Assembly (NCBI RefSeq): GCF_000336385.2 | Contig: NZ_HG424451.1 | Coordinates: 1-59,433, forward strand | Source: Lysobacter antibioticus HS124 | Lineage (GTDB): Bacteria; Pseudomonadota; Gammaproteobacteria; Xanthomonadales; Xanthomonadaceae | Direction: 5' to 3' | Length of the DNA: 59,433 nucleotides | Part shown: positions 50,775 to 59,433 of the stretch, piece after piece | How positions within the stretch are numbered: the stretch's first letter is position 1 | Layout: each line of letters begins with the position of its first letter | The notes under the pieces: generated by a model | Told to the model about the DNA's origin: nothing | Seen by the model: only the letters and a program-made list of their open reading frames with translations | Databases searched by the model: none | Position numbers and translations under genes: made by a program

Positions 50775-51319
50775 TCCTCGGCGGCGCGCGCTCGGGCAAG
50801 AGCGCGCTGGCCGAACGCATCGCCGGCGACTACGCCGACGTGGTCTACATCGCCACCGGCCAGGCCGGGGACGCGGAAATGGCCGCGCGCATCGATCATC
50901 ACCGCGCGCGCCGACCGGCGCACTGGGGCTGCATCGAAGAGCCGATCGCGCTGGCCGCGGCGTTGCGCGCGCAGGCGGCGCCGCAGCGTTGCGTGCTGGT
51001 CGACTGCCTGACCCTGTGGCTGAGCAATCTGCTGTTCGGCGCCGATCCGGCCGCGTTCGAGCGCGAACGCGCGGCCCTGCTGGAGGCGTTGCCGGGTCTG
51101 CCGGGGCGGGTGCTGCTGGTCAGCAACGAGGTCGGGCTCGGGGTGGTGCCGATGGGCGAAGTCAGCCGTCGCTATGTCGACGAGGCCGGGCGGCTGCACC
51201 AGGCATTGGGCGCGTTGTGCGGGCAAGTCTGGTTCGTCGCCGCAGGCCTGCCCTGGGTCTTGAAAGGCGCGCCGCCCGCATTGGGCGAAGCGCGGGTCAT
51301 CGAAGGAGTTGCAGAATGA
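50762..51319 (+). CDS. cobU: Adenosylcobinamide kinase / guanylyltransferase CobU
   Basis: Phosphorylates adenosylcobinamide and then forms GDP-cobinamide. The 185 aa protein opens with [15 protein letters not shown] (P-loop). IDHHRARRP carries H46, at the position of the guanylylated His46 of Salmonella Cob[13 protein letters not shown] and [11 protein letters not shown] are also diagnostic. The ATG at 50762 lies inside the cobQ 3' end, and the stop overlaps the cobT start (ATGA). Confidence 0.95.
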
Positions 51320-52404
51320 ACGACGATGCATCGTGGTGGCGGCGCGCCTGCGCGCAGCCGCAGAACGAAGCGCAGACCCAGGCGCAGGCGCGCCAGGGTC
51401 AGTTGACCAAGCCGCCCGGTTCGCTGGGCCGGCTGGAAGAGGTGGCGATCCGCCTCGCCGGCCTGCAAGGCACGCCGACGCCGGCGGTCGACCGGGTGTG
51501 GATTTCGGTGTTCGCCGCCGATCACGGCGTCGCCGCCGAGGGCGTGTCGGCGTTTCCGCAGGCGGTGACCGGCGAGATGCTGCGCAACTTCGCCGGCGGT
51601 GGTGCGGCGATCGCGGTGCTGGCGCGCGCGCTCGGCGCGCACTTGGACGTGGTCGATCTGGGCACGGTCAACGACCCGGGCCCGATCCAGGGCGTGCGCC
51701 GTTGGTTGATCGCGCCGTGCAGCGCCAACTTCTGCGAACGCGCGGCGATGACGCCGGCGCAGCTGCAGGCCGCGCTGGCCGCCGGCGCCGACAGCGTGCG
51801 CCGGGCGCGCGAACACGGTGCGCAGTTGTTCGTCGGAGGCGAGATGGGCATCGCCAACACCACCGCGGCGGCGGCCCTGGCCTGCGCGCTGCTGGGGCGT
51901 GCGCCGGCCGAGCTGGCCGGCGCCGGCACCGGCCTGGACGCGCACGGGATCGCGCACAAGGTCGCGGTGATCGAGCGCGCTCTGGCCCTGCACGCGTCCG
52001 CGGCCGGACCGGGCGACGCGCAGGCCGTCGCGGCGGAGCGGTTGCGCCGGCTCGGGGGGTTCGAGATCGCCGCACTGACCGGCGCCTATCTCGCCGCCGC
52101 CCAGGCCGGGCTGGCGGTGCTGGTCGACGGCTTCATCGCCAGCGTCGCCGCGCTGGCGGCGCGCGCGCTCAACCCCGGCTGCGAACCCTGGCTGCTGTAC
52201 GCGCACCGCTCGCAGGAGCGCGGTCACGCCGCGGTGCTCGATGCGTTGCAGGCGCACCCGCTGCTCGACCTGGGCATGCGCCTGGGCGAGGCCAGCGGCG
52301 CCGCGGTCGCGGTGCCCTTGCTGCGCCTGTCCTGTGCGCTGCATGGCGGAATGGCGACTTTCGTACAGGCCGGCGTCTCCACCGGTCACGCGGAGCGGGC
52401 ATGA
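51316..52404 (+). CDS. cobT: Nicotinate-nucleotide:dimethylbenzimidazole phosphoribosyltransferase CobT
   Basis: Activates the lower-ligand base by forming alpha-ribazole phosphate from nicotinate mononucleotide. The 362 aa protein shows [45 protein letters not shown] and the C-terminal MRLGEASGA with the catalytic Glu. No bluB (DMB synthesis) gene is in the window. It overlaps cobU by 4 bases and is followed 46 bases later by cobC. Confidence 0.96.
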   Translation: MNDDASWWRRACAQPQNEAQTQAQARQGQLTKPPGSLGRLEEVAIRLAGLQGTPTPAVDRVWISVFAADHGVAAEGVSAFPQAVTGEMLRNFAGGGAAIAVLARALGAHLDVVDLGTVNDPGPIQGVRRWLIAPCSANFCERAAMTPAQLQAALAAGADSVRRAREHGAQLFVGGEMGIANTTAAAALACALLGRAPAELAGAGTGLDAHGIAHKVAVIERALALHASAAGPGDAQAVAAERLRRLGGFEIAALTGAYLAAAQAGLAVLVDGFIASVAALAARALNPGCEPWLLYAHRSQERGHAAVLDALQAHPLLDLGMRLGEASGAAVAVPLLRLSCALHGGMATFVQAGVSTGHAERA

Positions 52405-52450
52405 TGAGGCTCCCCACCGCCAGATCCGCACACGGAACGGAGCCGGAGCG

Positions 52451-53086
52451 ATGACGCTTGCCCAGATCGACCTGCTGCGCCATGGCGACACCGGCCATCG
52501 CAGTTACCGCGGACAGCTCGACGACAGCCTGTTGGAACTGGGCTGGCGGCAGATGCGCGACGCGGTGCGCGGGCGCGAATGGGACGCGGTGGTCAGCTCG
52601 CCGCTGCAGCGCTGCGCCGCGTTCGCGCGCGACCTGTCGCAATCGCGCGGGCTGCCGCTGAGCCTGGAGCCGCGCCTGGTCGAATACGACTTCGGCGACT
52701 GGCAGGGCCGTTCCGTCGACGCCATCGCCGCTCACCAGGGCGAGGCGCTGGCACAGTTCTGGGCCGATCCGGTCGCCTTTCCGCCGCCGGGCGCGGAAAC
52801 CTTCGACGCTTTCACCGCGCGGCTGCTCGCCGCCACCCACGAGCTGGCGCAGCGCCATGCCGGCCGGCGCGTGCTGGTGATCACCCATGGCGGCGTGATC
52901 CGTCTGCTGCGTTGCCTGGCCGCCGGCCGCCGCTACAGCGACATGCTGGCGATCGACGTCGGCCATGCCTCCCTGCATCCGCTGCCTTGGCCGCCGCCGG
53001 CGACCGCCGCGACCGCCGACACCGGCCGCCCCGCGCATCGCCACGAACGCGTCGAACGCGTCGAAGCGGACCCGGTCGGCGGCTGA
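52451..53086 (+). CDS. cobC: Alpha-ribazole phosphatase CobC (histidine phosphatase family)
   Basis: Removes phosphate from alpha-ribazole phosphate or adenosylcobalamin phosphate. A phosphoglycerate-mutase-like fold with the catalytic LLRHGDTGH (RHG motif), SSPLQRC, the second acid in LVEYDFGDWQGR, and VITHGGVIRLL. Length is 211 aa; the last 30 residues are low-complexity Pro/Ala/Thr. Context between cobT and cobS supports the specific assignment over a generic histidine phosphatase. The ATG at 52451 has GGAG upstream, and its stop overlaps the cobS start by one base. Confidence 0.9.
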   Translation: MTLAQIDLLRHGDTGHRSYRGQLDDSLLELGWRQMRDAVRGREWDAVVSSPLQRCAAFARDLSQSRGLPLSLEPRLVEYDFGDWQGRSVDAIAAHQGEALAQFWADPVAFPPPGAETFDAFTARLLAATHELAQRHAGRRVLVITHGGVIRLLRCLAAGRRYSDMLAIDVGHASLHPLPWPPPATAATADTGRPAHRHERVERVEADPVGG

Positions 53087-53826
53087 TGCGCGCCTTGCTG
53101 GCGGCGATCGGGTTCCTGACCCGGATTCCGGTGCCGGCGCGGGTGTTCGAGGATCCGCAGGCGCAGACCCGCTCGCTGGCCTGGTATCCGGCCGCGGGGC
53201 TGGCGATCGGCCTGTCGCTGTGCGCGCTGGCCTGGGCCCTGCAGACCCGGCCGCCGCTGCTGTCGGCGGCGGTGTTGCTGGCCGCCTGGGTCGCCCTCAC
53301 CGGCGCTTTGCACCTGGACGGCCTGGCCGACAGTGCCGACGCCTGGGTCGGCGGCATGGGCGCGACGCAACAAGAGCGGCGCGAGCGCACCCTGGCGATC
53401 ATGAAAGATCCGCGCAGCGGCCCGATCGGCGTGGTCGCGGTGGCGCTGGCGCTGTTGCTGAAATTCGCGGCCCTGGCCAGCCTGCCGGCACCGGCCTGGC
53501 CGGCCCTGCTGCTGGCGCCAGTGCTGGCGCGCGCGGCCCTGACCCTGGCCTTTCTGACCACGCCTTACGTGCGCAGCGGCGGGCTGGGCCAGGCCCTGGT
53601 CGCCGCACCGCGCGCGGCCTGCATCGCCGCGCTGCTGCTCAGCGCCGCCGGCTGCGCGGCGGCGGGCTGGCGCGGCGCGCTGGCTCTGGCCCTGGCCATG
53701 CTGGTGTTCGCGTCGTGGCGGCGAGCCTGGCGACAGCGTCTGCAGGGCATGACCGGCGATTGCTGCGGCGCCCTGGCCGAGGCGGTGGAAGTGGCCGTGC
53801 TGCTGGGGTTCGCGGTCAGCGTCTGA
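53086..53826 (+). CDS. cobS: Adenosylcobinamide-GDP ribazoletransferase CobS
   Basis: Polytopic inner-membrane enzyme performing the final joining of GDP-cobinamide and alpha-ribazole. The opening LLAAIGFLTRIPVPAR, the metal-binding LHLDGLADSADAW (DGLADxxD) and MKDPRSGPIGVVAV are CobS signatures. Length is 246 aa with about six hydrophobic helices. The start overlaps the cobC stop by one base. It ends the cobalamin locus. Confidence 0.95.
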   Translation: MRALLAAIGFLTRIPVPARVFEDPQAQTRSLAWYPAAGLAIGLSLCALAWALQTRPPLLSAAVLLAAWVALTGALHLDGLADSADAWVGGMGATQQERRERTLAIMKDPRSGPIGVVAVALALLLKFAALASLPAPAWPALLLAPVLARAALTLAFLTTPYVRSGGLGQALVAAPRAACIAALLLSAAGCAAAGWRGALALALAMLVFASWRRAWRQRLQGMTGDCCGALAEAVEVAVLLGFAVSV

Positions 53827-53924
53827 GCCGGGGCGGGCGCGAAAGCGCAAGATCGGAACCGCCGGCCGCTTCGGCGCGGGCCATCCTGGCCGCATCCCGC
53901 TCAGACCTCCACGAGGACACCGCG

Positions 53925-54848
53925 ATGGCCCCCGTCAACGAAGCCGCCCGCCCCGCGCTCAAGGCCGGTACCCGCGACGCTCACGAGCGCCGCATCGACC
54001 GTGCGGTCGCCCTGATCGAACGCGCGATCGCCCAGGGCGAAGAGCCGCCCGAACTGGGGCGACTGGCCGAGGCGGCGGCGTTCTCGCCGTTCCACTTCCA
54101 TCGCGTCTACCGCGCCATGACCGGCGAAACCACCGGCCAGACCGTGGCCCGCCTGCGCCTGCTGCAAGGGCTGCGGCTGCTGGCCAGCGAACGACGCAGC
54201 GTCACCGACGCCGCGCTCGCGGTCGGCTACCAGACTCCGCAGGCGTTCACCCGCGCCCTGCGCCAGAGCCTGGGCACCGCGCCCAGCGAACTGCGTGCCG
54301 AACCGGAGCGGCTGTGGCGCGAGATCGACCGCCTGGCCCAGCCGCCGCAGCCGGAGCAGGGCGAAGACGCGCCGCCGCTGCGGGTCGAAGTGGTGAGCAT
54401 CGACCCGTTCCAGGTCGTGGCGCTTCGGGTGGAAGGCGGCTACGAGGCCAAGCACGCCGGCTACGAACGCTTGTTCGGCTGGGCCGGCGAGCATGGCCTG
54501 CTGGATCGCCTGCAAGGCTTGTACGGGGTCGCGGTCGACGACCGTCGCGACGTGGCGGAGCCGCAGTGCCGGTTCGATTGCATGCTGGCGCTGGGCGAGG
54601 GCGTCGACCCGACCGGCTTGCTCGGACTGCGGCTGACGCGGCTGGGCGGTGGGCGCTACGCCCGCATCCGCCATGTCGGCGCTTTCGACGGCCTGGAAGC
54701 GGCGACCGATGCGCTGCTCGCGCGCTGGCTGCCGGCCAGCGGCGAGCGCCTCGGCGACGCGCTGCTGTACCACGACTACCTGGACGATCCCGACCAGGTA
54801 CCGCAGGCCTTGCTGCGCACCGACGTCTACCTGCCGCTGCAGTGCTGA
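53925..54848 (+). CDS. AraC-family regulator with GyrI-like effector domain
   Basis: A 307 aa regulator. Two N-terminal AraC helix-turn-helix motifs (about 28-125; LAEAAAFSPFHFHRVYRAMT and DAALAVGYQTPQAFTRALRQ) are followed by a GyrI/Rob-type small-molecule-binding domain (about 150-307, VVALRVEGGYE, GGRYARIRHVGAFD, YHDYLDDPDQ). Members often respond to drugs or other hydrophobic ligands. The ATG at 53925 follows a 98-base gap after cobS; no target genes are apparent. Confidence 0.88.
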   Translation: MAPVNEAARPALKAGTRDAHERRIDRAVALIERAIAQGEEPPELGRLAEAAAFSPFHFHRVYRAMTGETTGQTVARLRLLQGLRLLASERRSVTDAALAVGYQTPQAFTRALRQSLGTAPSELRAEPERLWREIDRLAQPPQPEQGEDAPPLRVEVVSIDPFQVVALRVEGGYEAKHAGYERLFGWAGEHGLLDRLQGLYGVAVDDRRDVAEPQCRFDCMLALGEGVDPTGLLGLRLTRLGGGRYARIRHVGAFDGLEAATDALLARWLPASGERLGDALLYHDYLDDPDQVPQALLRTDVYLPLQC

Positions 54849-54849
54849 G

Positions 54850-55028
54850 CCGCCGCTTACGCCGCTCCTGCCTCGTCCGGTTCCGGGCATGCTGCAGGAG
54901 CGGCGTAAGCCGCGATCCAGGGGACACGCGTCGATCCCAAGGTATTGGCGGTCGAGCGAAGCGGGAATCTTGCGTCTGCAGGCGCGGCGTCCCACGGGGA
55001 TTGCCTCCGGTCACAAGCCGCGACCGCG
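54850..55028. repeat. REP-like cluster after the AraC-type gene
   Basis: A minus-oriented copy (54850-54872, GCTTACGCCGCTCCTGCC) and a plus-oriented copy (54892-54917, CTGCAGGAGCGGCGTAAGCC) form a near-perfect inverted pair. A third, interrupted copy appears to span 54976-55028, with its two halves separated by about 30 bases. The pair could fold into a long hairpin between convergent genes. Confidence 0.7.
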
Positions 55029-55129
55029 CTGCTTCCCGTTCGCGCCGCCTCCCCACGCAACCCCGTCCGCAGCCGCGGGCGTCGTTGCGCCGCGCCGACG
55101 GACCTGCGCGGTCCGCCGGCGTTCGTGCT

Positions 55130-56734
55130 TCAGCGCACTTCGAACTCGTAGATCCGCGTCGCCGGATCGCCGTTCTGGGTCGGGGTGGCGACGTTGAGCT
55201 TGACGTAGCGCGCCGAAGTGGCGCTGATCGAATGGGTCGACGTGCTGGCGGTGTTGGCGCTCACCGACACCGGGGTGCTCCAACTGGTGCCGTTGCTCGA
55301 GGTCTGGATGGTGAAGGCCTTGCTGTTCCAGTTGCTCGACTCGCCGCCGGCGCCGGCGTGCTTGACCACGAAACTGCTGACTGTCTGCGCCGAGCCCAGG
55401 TCGATCTGCAGCCAGGCCGGCGAGGCCAGCGAGCAGAACTTGTCGGTGTTGCCGCCGGAGACGCTGCCGTTGACCGCCTTGGCCGGGCCTTCGTTGGCGT
55501 TGCACGAGGCCGAGCCGGTAGCCGGCTTGTTGAGCGCGAGATTGACGTTGCCGGCGCCGACCGACACCGTTTGGGTCTTGGTGTGGGTGGCGCCGCCGTT
55601 GTCGGTCACGGTCAGGCTGACGTTGTAATTGCCCGCGCTGGCGTAGGTGCGGCTGGGGTTGGTCGCGGTCGAGGTGCCGCCGTCGCCGAAGCTCCAACTG
55701 CGCGAGGCGATGCTGCCGTCGGCGTCGCTGGAGGCGTCGCTGAAGTGGGCGGTCAGGCCGTTGACGCTGACGCCGAAGTTGGCCACCGGCGCGGTATTGC
55801 CGCTGAGCGCATTGTTGATCGCCGCCGCATATTGCGCGCTGGTGCCCTGCGCCCAGCACTTCTGGATGTCGTCGTACAGCCACAGGAAGCCGCCGCCGAT
55901 GCCGGCGCTGGTCTTCCAGCCCGCCATGCGGGTTTGCACCTGCGAGGGACTGTCGCCGGCGGTGCAGCCGGTGCCGTGCTTGGTCCACAGGCCGGGCATG
56001 ACGGTCATGCCCATCGCGGCGTTCCAGTTGGCCGGGTCGTTGCCGGCGCCGCCGTCGTAGACCTGCAGATAGATGCGGTCGACCGAGCTGCCGAGGTTGT
56101 CCTTGACCCCTTTCCAGAAGCTCTGATTGGTGTACGGCGCGAAGGTGATCTTGTAGCCCAGGCCGACTAGCATCTGGCCGAACTGGGTGGTGTCGGCGAC
56201 GTTGTAATGGCTCTCGTCGTCGAAGTTCACCGCATCGGCGCCGGTGGCGCTCTTCAGGGCCTGGAAGTTGCGGTAGAGGATGCTGCTGCTGCCGGTGCCG
56301 CAGACGATGGTGGTGCCGCAGCCGGCGGCGGTGCCGTTGGCCAGGTTGGCCATGCGTTCGAAATCCGGCACGCCCCAGGCGCCGATCGACACCTCGACCC
56401 GCTTGACCGAGGTCGGCGCGGTCTTGAGCGAGGCCAGCCGTGCCGGCCAGTCGGCGTCGGCGCCGATGTAGGCGCCGTTCTTGACGATGGGAATGTCGTT
56501 GTAGACCAGGTCGCCGTTGGCCTCGATGTGGATGCTCCACAGGAACACCGTGGTGAAGCCGGACGCCTTGAGGTCGTTGATGACGGTCTGGCCGCCGGAA
56601 TAGAACGGACCGCCGCCGAAGATCGCCGACTCGGCGCCGAATGCGGCCGGCGCGGCGACGGCGAGGGCCAGGGCGGCCAGGCGGGGAACGAAACGGCGCA
56701 AGGCGGAGCTGGAACGCTGGGTCGGCTGGGTCAT
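55130..56734 (-). CDS. Secreted GH18-like glycosidase with PKD and F5/8C modules
   Basis: An exported 534 aa protein. The signal peptide ends near AAFGA (about 34). A TIM-barrel-like catalytic region (about 35-310) carries DAVNFDDE (167-174), which fits the GH18 pattern DxxDxDxE with Asn in place of the second Asp; E174 would be the acid. LYLQVYDGG-like (IYLQVYDGG) and GGFLWLYDD strands also suit GH18 barrels. A PKD domain (about 314-393) and a discoidin/F5/8C domain (about 398-534) follow, typical carbohydrate-binding additions. Chitin or an N-glycan core is a plausible target. The ATG at 56734 has AGGGGA upstream. Confidence 0.72.
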   Translation of the reverse strand: MTQPTQRSSSALRRFVPRLAALALAVAAPAAFGAESAIFGGGPFYSGGQTVINDLKASGFTTVFLWSIHIEANGDLVYNDIPIVKNGAYIGADADWPARLASLKTAPTSVKRVEVSIGAWGVPDFERMANLANGTAAGCGTTIVCGTGSSSILYRNFQALKSATGADAVNFDDESHYNVADTTQFGQMLVGLGYKITFAPYTNQSFWKGVKDNLGSSVDRIYLQVYDGGAGNDPANWNAAMGMTVMPGLWTKHGTGCTAGDSPSQVQTRMAGWKTSAGIGGGFLWLYDDIQKCWAQGTSAQYAAAINNALSGNTAPVANFGVSVNGLTAHFSDASSDADGSIASRSWSFGDGGTSTATNPSRTYASAGNYNVSLTVTDNGGATHTKTQTVSVGAGNVNLALNKPATGSASCNANEGPAKAVNGSVSGGNTDKFCSLASPAWLQIDLGSAQTVSSFVVKHAGAGGESSNWNSKAFTIQTSSNGTSWSTPVSVSANTASTSTHSISATSARYVKLNVATPTQNGDPATRIYEFEVR

Positions 56735-57147
56735 GGACGATCCCCTGAAGTGATGTGGTGGTCGGCGGCGGCGCGCGATCGGACACGGGACGGCACAGGC
56801 TCGCGCGGCGGGTCGCCTTGGACGGCGACGCGGCCGACATTGCGAGCGGCGATTTCGCGGTGTCAACGTTTGGATCGATTTAAACCCTGCCAAATCGTTT
56901 AAAAGTCGGTCGGCGACGAAGTTTTTCCCGAGCAATCAATACGCTGGGCGGCAAGGCACATTGGCGGGCCATAGCGACCGTGCGCACGCATCGCGGGCGG
57001 CCTGCGTTGCGTCGCAACACGGATGCGCGCGAAGCGCGGCGCGACGCTCCGCGGCCGGCGCGCAGGCGCGATGTCGCGCAGTAGGGGCGCGCGCCGGAAC
57101 TGCGTTGGTCGGGCGCGCCGCGCGAGGCGGGCCCTTACAATGCGCCG
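56735..57147. other. Divergent intergenic region, GH18-like gene / prmC
   Basis: 413 bases. Near 56870-56910 the base composition becomes AT-rich, with a 7-bp inverted repeat TTTAAAC (56879-56885) / GTTTAAA (56897-56903), a possible operator for the secreted protein. The rest, 56940-57147, is GC-rich with no recognised element. Confidence 0.5.
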
Positions 57148-58032
57148 ATGACTTCCTCTCACGACCCCGGTTCCGCGGCGAGTCCGCAGGAGGCCGGCGC
57201 GCGCCGCGTCGATGCCTTGCTGCGCGCGGCGCGCTTGCGCATCGAAGCGGCCGAGGCCGAACTGCTGCTGGCGCACGCGCTCGACCGCAGCCGCGGTTGG
57301 CTGTTCGCGCACGACGATCACCTCGTCGCCGACGACGCAGCGCAGCGTTTCGCCGACTGGCTGGCGCGGCGCGAGGCGGGCGAGCCGGTCGCCTACCTGA
57401 TCGGCCGGCGCGGGTTCTGGCGTTTCGATCTCGAAGTCAGCGCGGCGACCCTGATTCCGCGTCCGGAGACCGAACTGCTGGTCGAACTGGCCTTGGCGCG
57501 CCTGCCGGCCGGGCCAGCGGCGGCGGTGGCCGACCTGGGCACCGGCAGCGGCGCGATCGCCCTGGCCCTGGCCTACGAGCGGCCGCAGGCGCGGGTGATC
57601 GCCACCGACGCCAGCGCCGCCGCGCTCGCGGTTGCGGGCGCCAACGCGCGCGCGCTGGGGCTGAGCAATGTCGTGTTCCGCCAGGGCGACTGGTTCGCGC
57701 CGCTGGCCGGCGAACGTTTCGACCTGATCGCCAGCAATCCGCCCTATATCGAGGCCGGCGATCCGCATCTGCAGCAGGGCGACCTGCGTTACGAGCCGGC
57801 CGCGGCGCTGGCCTCGGGCGCCGACGGCCTGGATGCGATCCGGGTCATCGCGGCCGCGGCGGCGTCGCATCTGCGGCCGAGCGGTTGGTTGCTGATCGAG
57901 CACGGCTGGAACCAGGGCCCGGCGGTGCGGGACCTGCTGAGTGCGGCCGGCTTGGTCGAGGCGGCGACCGAACGCGATCTGGAGGGGCGCGACCGGGTGA
58001 GTCTGGCGCGGATGCCGGACTCGTTGGATTGA
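57148..58032 (+). CDS. prmC: Release factor glutamine methyltransferase PrmC
   Basis: Methylates the Gln of the GGQ motif in peptide-chain release factors. An N-terminal helical domain (about 10-90) is followed by a SAM-binding domain with [16 protein letters not shown] and the amide-binding NPPY in [28 protein letters not shown] is also typical. Length is 294 aa. The gene stands alone here, not beside prfA. Confidence 0.95.
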   Translation: MTSSHDPGSAASPQEAGARRVDALLRAARLRIEAAEAELLLAHALDRSRGWLFAHDDHLVADDAAQRFADWLARREAGEPVAYLIGRRGFWRFDLEVSAATLIPRPETELLVELALARLPAGPAAAVADLGTGSGAIALALAYERPQARVIATDASAAALAVAGANARALGLSNVVFRQGDWFAPLAGERFDLIASNPPYIEAGDPHLQQGDLRYEPAAALASGADGLDAIRVIAAAAASHLRPSGWLLIEHGWNQGPAVRDLLSAAGLVEAATERDLEGRDRVSLARMPDSLD

Positions 58033-58145
58033 ATTCGACCGCCCGACGTCGCGTTCGCTGGGACGGCGGGCGGCGGTGAGGCGCGGTCGTGCCGGGTTCC
58101 GGCTTTGTCGGCCGCGTCGGCGTCGGTTCGCCTGCGCGTTCCCTG

Positions 58146-58170
58146 GCGCGGCTTGCGCCGCTCCCGCAGG
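58146..58170 (-). repeat. REP-like element between prmC and pip
   Basis: GCGCGGCTTGCGCCGCTCCC with a trailing GCAGG is a single, minus-oriented copy of the GTAGGAGCGGC family. No opposed partner was found within this 233-base gap. Confidence 0.6.
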
Positions 58171-58265
58171 AGCAGGCCGGCGAGCGGCGGCGCCATACGC
58201 CGGCGTTGCCGACGCGACGGGTCGTCGCCGGTAAACTGGTCGGCCTCACGACTGCGAGGCCTGCG

Positions 58266-59207
58266 ATGCGCACGCTCTACCCCGAGATCGAACCCTTCGA
58301 CACCGGCACCCTGCGGGTCGACGACCGCCACACGCTGTATTACGAACAGTGCGGCCACCCGAACGGCAAGCCGGTGGTGCTGTTGCACGGCGGTCCCGGC
58401 GCGGGCTGCAGCGCCAAGATGCGGCGCTTCCACGACCCGGCCAAGTACCGCATCGTGCTGTTCGATCAGCGCGGCAGCGGCCGTTCGACCCCGCACGCGG
58501 ACCTGGTCGACAACAGCACGTGGGACCTGGTCGCCGATATCGAAAAGCTGCGCGCCAAGCTCGGCATCGAGCGCTGGCAGGTGTTCGGCGGCTCCTGGGG
58601 CTCGACCCTGGCTCTGGCCTATGCGCAAGCCCATCCGCAGCAGGTCACCGAGCTGGTCCTGCGCGGCATCTTCATGCTGCGCCGTTGGGAGCTGGAGTGG
58701 TTCTACCAAGAGGGCGCCTCGCGCCTGTTCCCGGACGCATGGGGGCATTACCTGCAGGCGATCCCGCCGGTCGAGCGCCACGACCTGATCAGCGCCTACC
58801 ACCGCCGCCTGACCAGCGCCGACGAGAAGACCCGTCTCGACGCGGCGCGCGCGTGGAGCGTGTGGGAAGGCGCGACCAGTTTCCTGCATGTCGACCAGGA
58901 TTTCGTCAGCGGCCACGAAGACGCGCAATTCGCGCTGGCGTTCGCGCGGATCGAGAACCACTACTTCGTCAACGGCGGCTTCTTCGAGGTCGAAGACCAA
59001 CTGCTGCGCGACGCGCACAAGATCGCCGACATCCCGGGCGTGATCGTGCACGGCCGTTACGACGTGGTCTGCCCGGTGCAGAACGCCTGGGAGCTCAAGC
59101 AGGCGTGGCCGAAAGCCGAGCTCACGATCACCCCGGCGTCGGGGCATTCGGCGTTCGAAGCCGAGAACGTCGACGCGCTGGTGCGCGCGACCGACCGCTT
59201 CGCCTGA
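58266..59207 (+). CDS. pip: Proline iminopeptidase
   Basis: Serine peptidase removing N-terminal proline, 313 aa, alpha/beta-hydrolase fold (MEROPS S33). The oxyanion region LHGGPGAGCSAKM, the nucleophile in GGSWGSTLAL (S110), the Asp in HGRYDVVCP and the His in SGHSAFE form the expected triad. DQRGSGRSTPHA is diagnostic. The ATG at 58266 starts the conserved RTLYPEIEPF; the frame is open upstream but without similarity. Confidence 0.95.
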   Translation: MRTLYPEIEPFDTGTLRVDDRHTLYYEQCGHPNGKPVVLLHGGPGAGCSAKMRRFHDPAKYRIVLFDQRGSGRSTPHADLVDNSTWDLVADIEKLRAKLGIERWQVFGGSWGSTLALAYAQAHPQQVTELVLRGIFMLRRWELEWFYQEGASRLFPDAWGHYLQAIPPVERHDLISAYHRRLTSADEKTRLDAARAWSVWEGATSFLHVDQDFVSGHEDAQFALAFARIENHYFVNGGFFEVEDQLLRDAHKIADIPGVIVHGRYDVVCPVQNAWELKQAWPKAELTITPASGHSAFEAENVDALVRATDRFA

Positions 59208-59219
59208 TCCGCGCCCGTT

Positions 59220-59328
59220 GGCGGCTCGCGCAGCGCTCCTCAGGCGCGGCGCGAGCCGCGCCGCCGTCTCGCCCGTTCGCCGCGCTTTGTCCTTGGCCCC
59301 TGTAGGAGCGGCGTAAGCCGCGACCGCG
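59220..59328. repeat. REP-like elements after pip
   Basis: A minus-oriented degenerate copy (59220-59243), an adjoining plus-oriented one (59241-59260), and a well-preserved plus copy starting CTGTAGGAGCGGCGTAAGCC (59300-59328). They occupy the non-coding right edge of the window. Confidence 0.65.
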
Positions 59329-59384
59329 CTGCTGCGGTCTCGCGGCGTCTGTGTTCGAAGGCATCTAAAGCTTCAAAGCTCAAA

Positions 59385-59431
59385 AGCAAAGCTTCCGTCC
59401 GCAAGCGGCCGGGTCACTTTCTTTGTCCAAG
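59385..59431 (+). repeat. Dispersed repeat, right copy
   Basis: Matches the left copy at about 95-141 in the same orientation with one clear mismatch. The window ends inside the element, so its full extent and any inverted partner cannot be seen. Confidence 0.7.
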
Positions 59432-59433
59432 GC

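Noticed and set aside
53041-53086. Possible frameshift or fusion at the cobC 3' end (Pro/Ala/Thr then charged tail)
   Set aside because: The tail is low complexity but the frame is intact, and the stop overlaps the cobS start as elsewhere in the operon.

Overview
The window is high-GC, gene-dense chromosomal DNA. Its gene content and order (pilSR beside sucCD, coaE-pilD-pilC-pilB, a B12 salvage block, a secreted GH18-like enzyme with PKD and F5/8C modules) and its GTAGGAGCGGC-type interspersed palindromes point to a gammaproteobacterium of the Xanthomonadaceae/Lysobacteraceae, most likely Lysobacter. That assignment is by recognition of proteins and repeats; no database was searched.

Layout. 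1-420 is non-coding and carries a dispersed repeat that recurs at the right edge of the window. 421-17765 is a type IV pilus region: coaE, pilD, pilC and pilB on the minus strand, two pilin genes (each behind a sigma-54-type -24/-12 site), and pilR and pilS. Inserted between pilB and the pilins is a tightly overlapping plus-strand cassette (5083-10539): DPM/ArnC-type glycosyltransferase, UDP-GlcNAc 2-epimerase, ArnD-like deacetylase, methyltransferase, ATP-grasp ligase and a flippase-like membrane protein. It faces a minus-strand GT-C glycosyltransferase with a TPR-like tail that lies next to the pilins. Together these could build a modified amino sugar on undecaprenyl phosphate and hand it to pilin. 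This is the best candidate for an undescribed system here.

17985-34552 is mostly housekeeping: sucCD with terminator, a RHH/ParE toxin-antitoxin pair with a palindromic operator, nadE, bamD, rluD-pgeF and two poorly known genes, an NCS2-like permease, gloA, clpB behind a sigma-32-like promoter, and an exported amidohydrolase. A stand-alone TonB-dependent receptor follows (34819-37194).

37470-53826 is a cobalamin locus in two parts, each headed by a B12 riboswitch. Part one: btuB, two tandem BtuM-like small membrane proteins, cobO, cobB, cbiB. Part two: a siderophore-receptor-like TonB receptor, a PepSY membrane protein, cobD, cobQ, cobU, cobT, cobC, cobS. These genes cover uptake and the route from cobyrinate to cobalamin; no corrin-ring genes are present here. 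The window ends with an AraC/GyrI-like regulator, the secreted GH18-like protein, prmC and a proline iminopeptidase.

Most genes are packed with 1-19 nt overlaps, so translational coupling is the rule in the glycan and cobalamin blocks. Longer gaps hold riboswitches, terminators, REP-like palindromes or nothing recognisable.
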